Positions 60,642-64,000 of a DNA stretch of 64,000 nt are shown here, in pieces. This stretch comes from Neptunitalea chrysea. GTDB taxonomy: Bacteria > Bacteroidota > Bacteroidia > Flavobacteriales > Flavobacteriaceae. The notes below the pieces were generated by a model that made no database searches, was not told where the DNA came from, and saw nothing but the letters and a program-made list of their open reading frames with translations. The translations under genes were made by a program, and so were the position numbers. The stretch spans positions 62,001 to 126,000 of the forward strand of contig NZ_BRVP01000002.1 in assembly GCF_027924145.1 (NCBI RefSeq), read 5' to 3'. Position 1 is the stretch's first letter. Every line of letters starts with the position of its first letter.

Positions 60642-61928
60642 TTATCCTAAAAAGCTTAATAATATACCTGCCGCAACGGCACTACCAATAACACCTGATA
60701 CGTTTGGTGCCATAGCATGCATAAGCAAGTAGTTGTTTTTATCGTATTTTAATCCTTCTACATGTACAACACGAGCACTATCTGGCACAGCAGATACACC
60801 AGCAGCACCAATAAGCGGATTCAGTTTATTTTCTCCCTTCAAGAATAGGTTCATGAATTTAGCAAATAGTAACCCTCCAATAGTTGCAATAACAAAAGAG
60901 ATAGCTCCTAAACCAAATATTTTCATAGAATCCACTGTTAAGAATACGTCGGCTTGTGTTGAAGCCCCAACGGTAACTCCTAATAAAATAGTAACGATGT
61001 CAATAAGTTTGGTTCTTGCAGTTTCTGCTAAACGTTCTGTATGTCCTGATTCTTTAAGAATGTTTCCGAAGAATAGCATCCCTAATAAAGGTAAAGCAGA
61101 AGGAGAAATAAAGGTGGTTAATAATAGACCTATGATAGGGAATATCAACTTCTCTTTTTTAGAAACTACTCTAGGTGGTTTCATTTTAATAACTCTTTCT
61201 TTTTTGCTAGTTAAGAGTCTCATAATAGGAGGTTGAATTACCGGAACCAATGCCATGTAACTATAGGCTGCAATAGCAATTGGACCAATAAGGTTTTGAG
61301 AACCATTTAACCCGTTGGCTAGTTTAGAAGATAGGAAGATAGCTGTAGGACCATCTGCACCCCCAATAATACCAATAGCTCCAGATTCTTGAAGAGAGAA
61401 CCCTAAAGCAATTGCACCAATAAACGTTAAGAAAACACCTATTTGAGCAGCTGCTCCTAAAAGCATTAATTTTGGATTAGAGAGTAGGGAAGAGAAGTCT
61501 GTCATAGCACCAATTCCTAAGAATATCAATGGTGGATATATACCTTTTACTACACCAAAATATAGATAGTTTAATACTGAACCAGTTTCGTAGATACCTA
61601 TTTGGTTACCCGCTACAAACGGAATATTACCAATAAGGATACCTGTTCCAATAGGTATTAAAAGTAAAGGTTCATAATCATAATTCACAGCCAGAAATAT
61701 GAAAAACAAACCAACAACTATCATGATTAAATGCGCAAAAGTAATATTGGCAAACCCGGTGTAACTTAGAAAAATTCCAATACCGTCTATAGCCTGTTGT
61801 ATGAGGGAGCCTTCAGCACCAGTAATTACATTGGTGCTTGCTACCTGAGCGATGGCGAATCCTGTTATAAAAAATAACAAGAAGCCAATCACTAATTTAT
61901 TGTATGTTCTTTTTTTACTTAATAACAT
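60642..61928 (-). CDS. Sodium-pumping decarboxylase beta subunit (methylmalonyl-CoA decarboxylase/OadB type)
   Basis: This 428-aa inner-membrane protein has about 10-11 hydrophobic segments and carries out decarboxylation of carboxybiotin coupled to sodium export. SGAIGIIGGADGPTAIFLSS contains the conserved GGADGPT block with the essential Asp. VTVGASTQADVF, LNPLIGAAGVSAVPDSARVV and AMAPNVSGVIGSAVAAG are further hallmarks. An N-terminal signal-like helix precedes the usual core. It forms a complex with the three genes upstream. Confidence 0.93.
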   Translation of the reverse strand: MLLSKKRTYNKLVIGFLLFFITGFAIAQVASTNVITGAEGSLIQQAIDGIGIFLSYTGFANITFAHLIMIVVGLFFIFLAVNYDYEPLLLIPIGTGILIGNIPFVAGNQIGIYETGSVLNYLYFGVVKGIYPPLIFLGIGAMTDFSSLLSNPKLMLLGAAAQIGVFLTFIGAIALGFSLQESGAIGIIGGADGPTAIFLSSKLANGLNGSQNLIGPIAIAAYSYMALVPVIQPPIMRLLTSKKERVIKMKPPRVVSKKEKLIFPIIGLLLTTFISPSALPLLGMLFFGNILKESGHTERLAETARTKLIDIVTILLGVTVGASTQADVFLTVDSMKIFGLGAISFVIATIGGLLFAKFMNLFLKGENKLNPLIGAAGVSAVPDSARVVHVEGLKYDKNNYLLMHAMAPNVSGVIGSAVAAGILLSFLG

Positions 61929-61973
61929 AATCTTAAATTTTTAAATTCGGTCATCATGTACGCTAACGGTTTA

Positions 61974-62393
61974 TTAACCAATTTCTAATAAAGTGTCACC
62001 TTGAAGTACACTACCATTAGGTTGTACAAGAACCGATTTAATAACACCTGATGATTCTGCTTGAATGGTGTTTTCCATTTTCATTGCTTCTAAAATTATC
62101 AGGTCATCTCCGGTTTTAACAGAATCACCTTCCTTAACACATATTTTAAGGATGGTTCCTGGTAGTGGAGCCGTAATTTTTTGAGCCGATGAAGTGGCTT
62201 TTAATTGAGTTACTTTAGGAGCGGGCTTAACCTCTGATCTTACAAGACGTGGAGTTTTAGAAGTTTTTACTTCGTTTTCTAGTTCTACCTCATAGGTAGT
62301 ACCATTAACTTCCATTTTAATAGTGTTTTTTTCCGCTTCTTTTATATGAACGTTGTATTTATTTCCGTTTATATTTAAATTATATTTTTTCAT
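61974..62393 (-). CDS. Biotin carboxyl carrier subunit of the decarboxylase
   Basis: This 139-aa protein carries biotin between the carboxyltransferase and the membrane subunit. The C-terminal biotinyl domain has ITAPLPGTILKICVKEGD and EAMKMEN with the biotinylated Lys105. A flexible linker rich in Lys, Pro and Ala (about 43-70) joins it to an N-terminal part (YNLNINGNKYNVHI). It starts 1 bp after the stop of the gamma-subunit gene. Confidence 0.94.
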   Translation of the reverse strand: MKKYNLNINGNKYNVHIKEAEKNTIKMEVNGTTYEVELENEVKTSKTPRLVRSEVKPAPKVTQLKATSSAQKITAPLPGTILKICVKEGDSVKTGDDLIILEAMKMENTIQAESSGVIKSVLVQPNGSVLQGDTLLEIG

Positions 62394-62394
62394 C

Positions 62395-62751
62395 TTATTT
62401 ATTATTAAAGCGATGAGTTACATAAATCTTACTACTCCAAGGGGAGTAATTTTTGGCTACAGAATTAATCGTCACAATGGCATTTTCTTGGTCATGTGCT
62501 TCTTCTAAAAATAAATAAACAGCTGTAGATACAGCGGCAATTTGTTCACCAGAAGTATAACTCTCTGTTGTTTCTGTAGTGGAATCAGCGGTTGTCTGAA
62601 CTTGCTTTTTAGGTTTTTTATCAAATGCTTCGTATACTTTTGGCATTAGTGTAAACAATAAAAACAGTACCAATAGTGCTAGGAAAACGATAAACATTCC
62701 TACTAGCAAAATGACAAACCCTTCTTCCATGTTTGCATTTAAAAACATCAT
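62395..62751 (-). CDS. OadG-like membrane subunit of the decarboxylase
   Basis: This 118-aa protein has one N-terminal transmembrane helix (FVILLVGMFIVFLALLVLFLLF), a charged Thr/Ser-rich linker, and a C-terminal domain ending in YSPWSSKIYVTHRF. This is the layout of the small gamma/delta subunits (OadG, MmdD) that hold the complex together. The position between the carboxyltransferase and the biotin carrier confirms it. Confidence 0.87.
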   Translation of the reverse strand: MMFLNANMEEGFVILLVGMFIVFLALLVLFLLFTLMPKVYEAFDKKPKKQVQTTADSTTETTESYTSGEQIAAVSTAVYLFLEEAHDQENAIVTINSVAKNYSPWSSKIYVTHRFNNK

Positions 62752-62762
62752 AATTTACTAGT

Positions 62763-64000
62763 TTATAGAGGTATATTTGAGTGTTTTTTAGGAGGATTCA
62801 CCTCTTTTTTAGTAGCTAAGGATTCTAATGCTCTGATGATTCTAAAACGAGAGTTTCTTGGCTCTATGATATCGTCAATAAATCCGTATTTAGCTGCTAA
62901 GTATGGGTTCGCAAATTTTTCAGAATATTCATTTTCTTTTTTCTCTATAAACTCTGCTTTTTCCTGAGGACTTTCAATAGAAGCAAGGGCTTTACCTTCT
63001 AATACTTCAATTGCTCCTTTTGCACCCATTACTGCAATTTCTGCTGTTGGCCATGCATAGTTAAGGTCACCTCTTAATTGTTTGCAGCTCATTACATCAT
63101 GTGCTCCTCCGTAAGATTTACGTAGTGTAATAGTAACTTTTGGTACAGTAGCTTCACCATAAGCATAAAGTAACTTAGCTCCGTGGATAATAATACCACC
63201 ATATTCTTGTTTACTACCCGGTAAGAAACCTGGAACATCTACAAAGGTTACTAATGGAATATTAAATGCGTCACAAAAACGTACAAAACGGGCAGCTTTA
63301 CGTGAGGCATCAATATCTAGAACTCCTGCTAAGTATTTTGGTTGGTTAGCTACAACACCAACAGGACGTCCGTTATATCTGGCAAAACCAATAACAATAT
63401 TCTTGGCATAATTTCTTTGTACTTCTAAGAACTCACCGTAGTCAGTAGTAGCAGAAATAACGTCTATAATATCGTATGGTTTGTTAGGATTTTCTGGTAT
63501 AATTTCGTTTAATGAATTTTCTAACCTATCAATAGCGTCAGAACATTCAATTACCGGTGGATCTTCTAGGTTATTTTGTGGTAGGTAACTCATTAACTTA
63601 CGTATTAATAGTAATCCTTCTTCCTCTGTACTGCTAAGGAAGTGAGATACCCCTGATTTAGAAGCGTGAATGTTTGCACCACCAAGGTTTTCGGTAGAAA
63701 TAACTTCTCCTGTAACTGTTTGTACCACTTTAGGTCCGGTAACAAACATGTAAGAAGTATTTTCAGTCATGGCAATAAAGTCGGTAAGCGCTGGAGAGTA
63801 TACAGCACCACCAGCACAAGGACCAAAAATGGCTGATATTTGTGGAATAACTCCTGATGCCATAATGTTTCTTTGGAAGATTTCGGCATATCCTGCCAAT
63901 GATCTTACACCTTCCTGAATACGGGCTCCGCCTGAGTCATTTAACCCAATCACAGGAGCTCCTACTTTCATAGCTTGATCTAGAATTTTACAAACTTTAT
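62763..64000 (-). CDS. Methylmalonyl-CoA decarboxylase alpha (carboxyltransferase) subunit, 5' end outside the window
   Basis: The frame is open to the right edge ([18 protein letters not shown]), so the ATG at 63971 is internal and the gene begins outside. [30 protein letters not shown] and SKSGVSHF mark the first crotonase-like domain. [26 protein letters not shown] (read as overlapping blocks), [36 protein letters not shown]-type text and [11 protein letters not shown] mark the second. This is the acyl-CoA carboxyltransferase fold of MmdA and PCC-beta; the sodium-pump subunits downstream make the decarboxylase assignment more likely. It is the first visible gene of a seven-gene operon. Confidence 0.92.
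   Translation of the reverse strand, partial: KVCKILDQAMKVGAPVIGLNDSGGARIQEGVRSLAGYAEIFQRNIMASGVIPQISAIFGPCAGGAVYSPALTDFIAMTENTSYMFVTGPKVVQTVTGEVISTENLGGANIHASKSGVSHFLSSTEEEGLLLIRKLMSYLPQNNLEDPPVIECSDAIDRLENSLNEIIPENPNKPYDIIDVISATTDYGEFLEVQRNYAKNIVIGFARYNGRPVGVVANQPKYLAGVLDIDASRKAARFVRFCDAFNIPLVTFVDVPGFLPGSKQEYGGIIIHGAKLLYAYGEATVPKVTITLRKSYGGAHDVMSCKQLRGDLNYAWPTAEIAVMGAKGAIEVLEGKALASIESPQEKAEFIEKKENEYSEKFANPYLAAKYGFIDDIIEPRNSRFRIIRALESLATKKEVNPPKKHSNIPL

Noticed and set aside
1-64000. tRNA, rRNA, CRISPR arrays, phage genes, restriction or defence systems
   Set aside because: None was seen on either strand; all long frames are accounted for by carbohydrate or central metabolism.
61974-64000. 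Propionyl-CoA carboxylase instead of methylmalonyl-CoA decarboxylase
   Set aside because: The visible genes include the sodium-pump beta and OadG-like subunits and no biotin carboxylase domain; the decision is provisional, because the 5' side of the operon is outside the window.

Overview
This AT-rich window looks like the genome of a marine or environmental Bacteroidota, most likely a member of the Flavobacteriaceae. The support is a SusC/SusD pair, many secreted glycosidases with short lipoprotein or signal peptides, promoters with the Bacteroidota -7 box (TAnnTTTG), and the absence of strong Shine-Dalgarno sequences. No rRNA, tRNA, CRISPR array, phage gene or intact insertion sequence was found.

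About 1-52 kb is a polysaccharide utilization locus for a pectin-type polymer, best read as rhamnogalacturonan-I with uronic acid and galactan decorations. From left to right it holds: a truncated CE12 esterase, a GH30 galactanase-like lipoprotein and a TPR protein (+); a six-gene operon CE12-GH2-PL11-GH105-GH28-GH42 (-); an operon of an NCS1-type permease, a DUF4450 giant, a 708-aa six-hairpin-like protein and rhamnose mutarotase (-); a rhamnulose-1-phosphate aldolase/dehydrogenase fusion (-) divergent from GH106-GH105 (+); an operon rhaI-rhaB-lutA-lutB-lutC (-); a second, identical copy of the aldolase/dehydrogenase gene divergent from a GntR-type regulator; GH28; susC-susD; GH115; GH28; and DUF2264-GH88. 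Together these can cut the backbone outside the cell, import oligomers, remove unsaturated uronate, rhamnose, galactose and glucuronate, and carry L-rhamnose through rhamnulose and lactaldehyde to L-lactate and pyruvate.

About 52-64 kb is metabolic. It has a gluconate-5-dehydrogenase/KduD-like SDR, a CoA-disulfide reductase-rhodanese fusion, and a seven-gene operon for a sodium-pumping methylmalonyl-CoA decarboxylase, a CoA transferase and methylmalonyl-CoA mutase (succinate-propionate interconversion). The operon runs off the right edge.

Two observations stand out. First, eight promoters share a 17-bp direct-repeat element (consensus CAGNAYRNNRCAGGATA). It lies exactly 20 bp (19 bp in one weaker case) upstream of a -7 box. 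These promoters drive both aldolase/dehydrogenase copies, GH106, CE12, two GH28 genes, susC and GH115, so they appear to define one regulon. Second, the 2.1-kb aldolase/dehydrogenase gene is present twice, about 12 kb apart, in the same orientation and without a difference that I could find. The identity starts and stops within 3 bp of the coding sequence. Decayed genes (a uxuA start and a polysaccharide lyase end) show that the locus has been losing genes.
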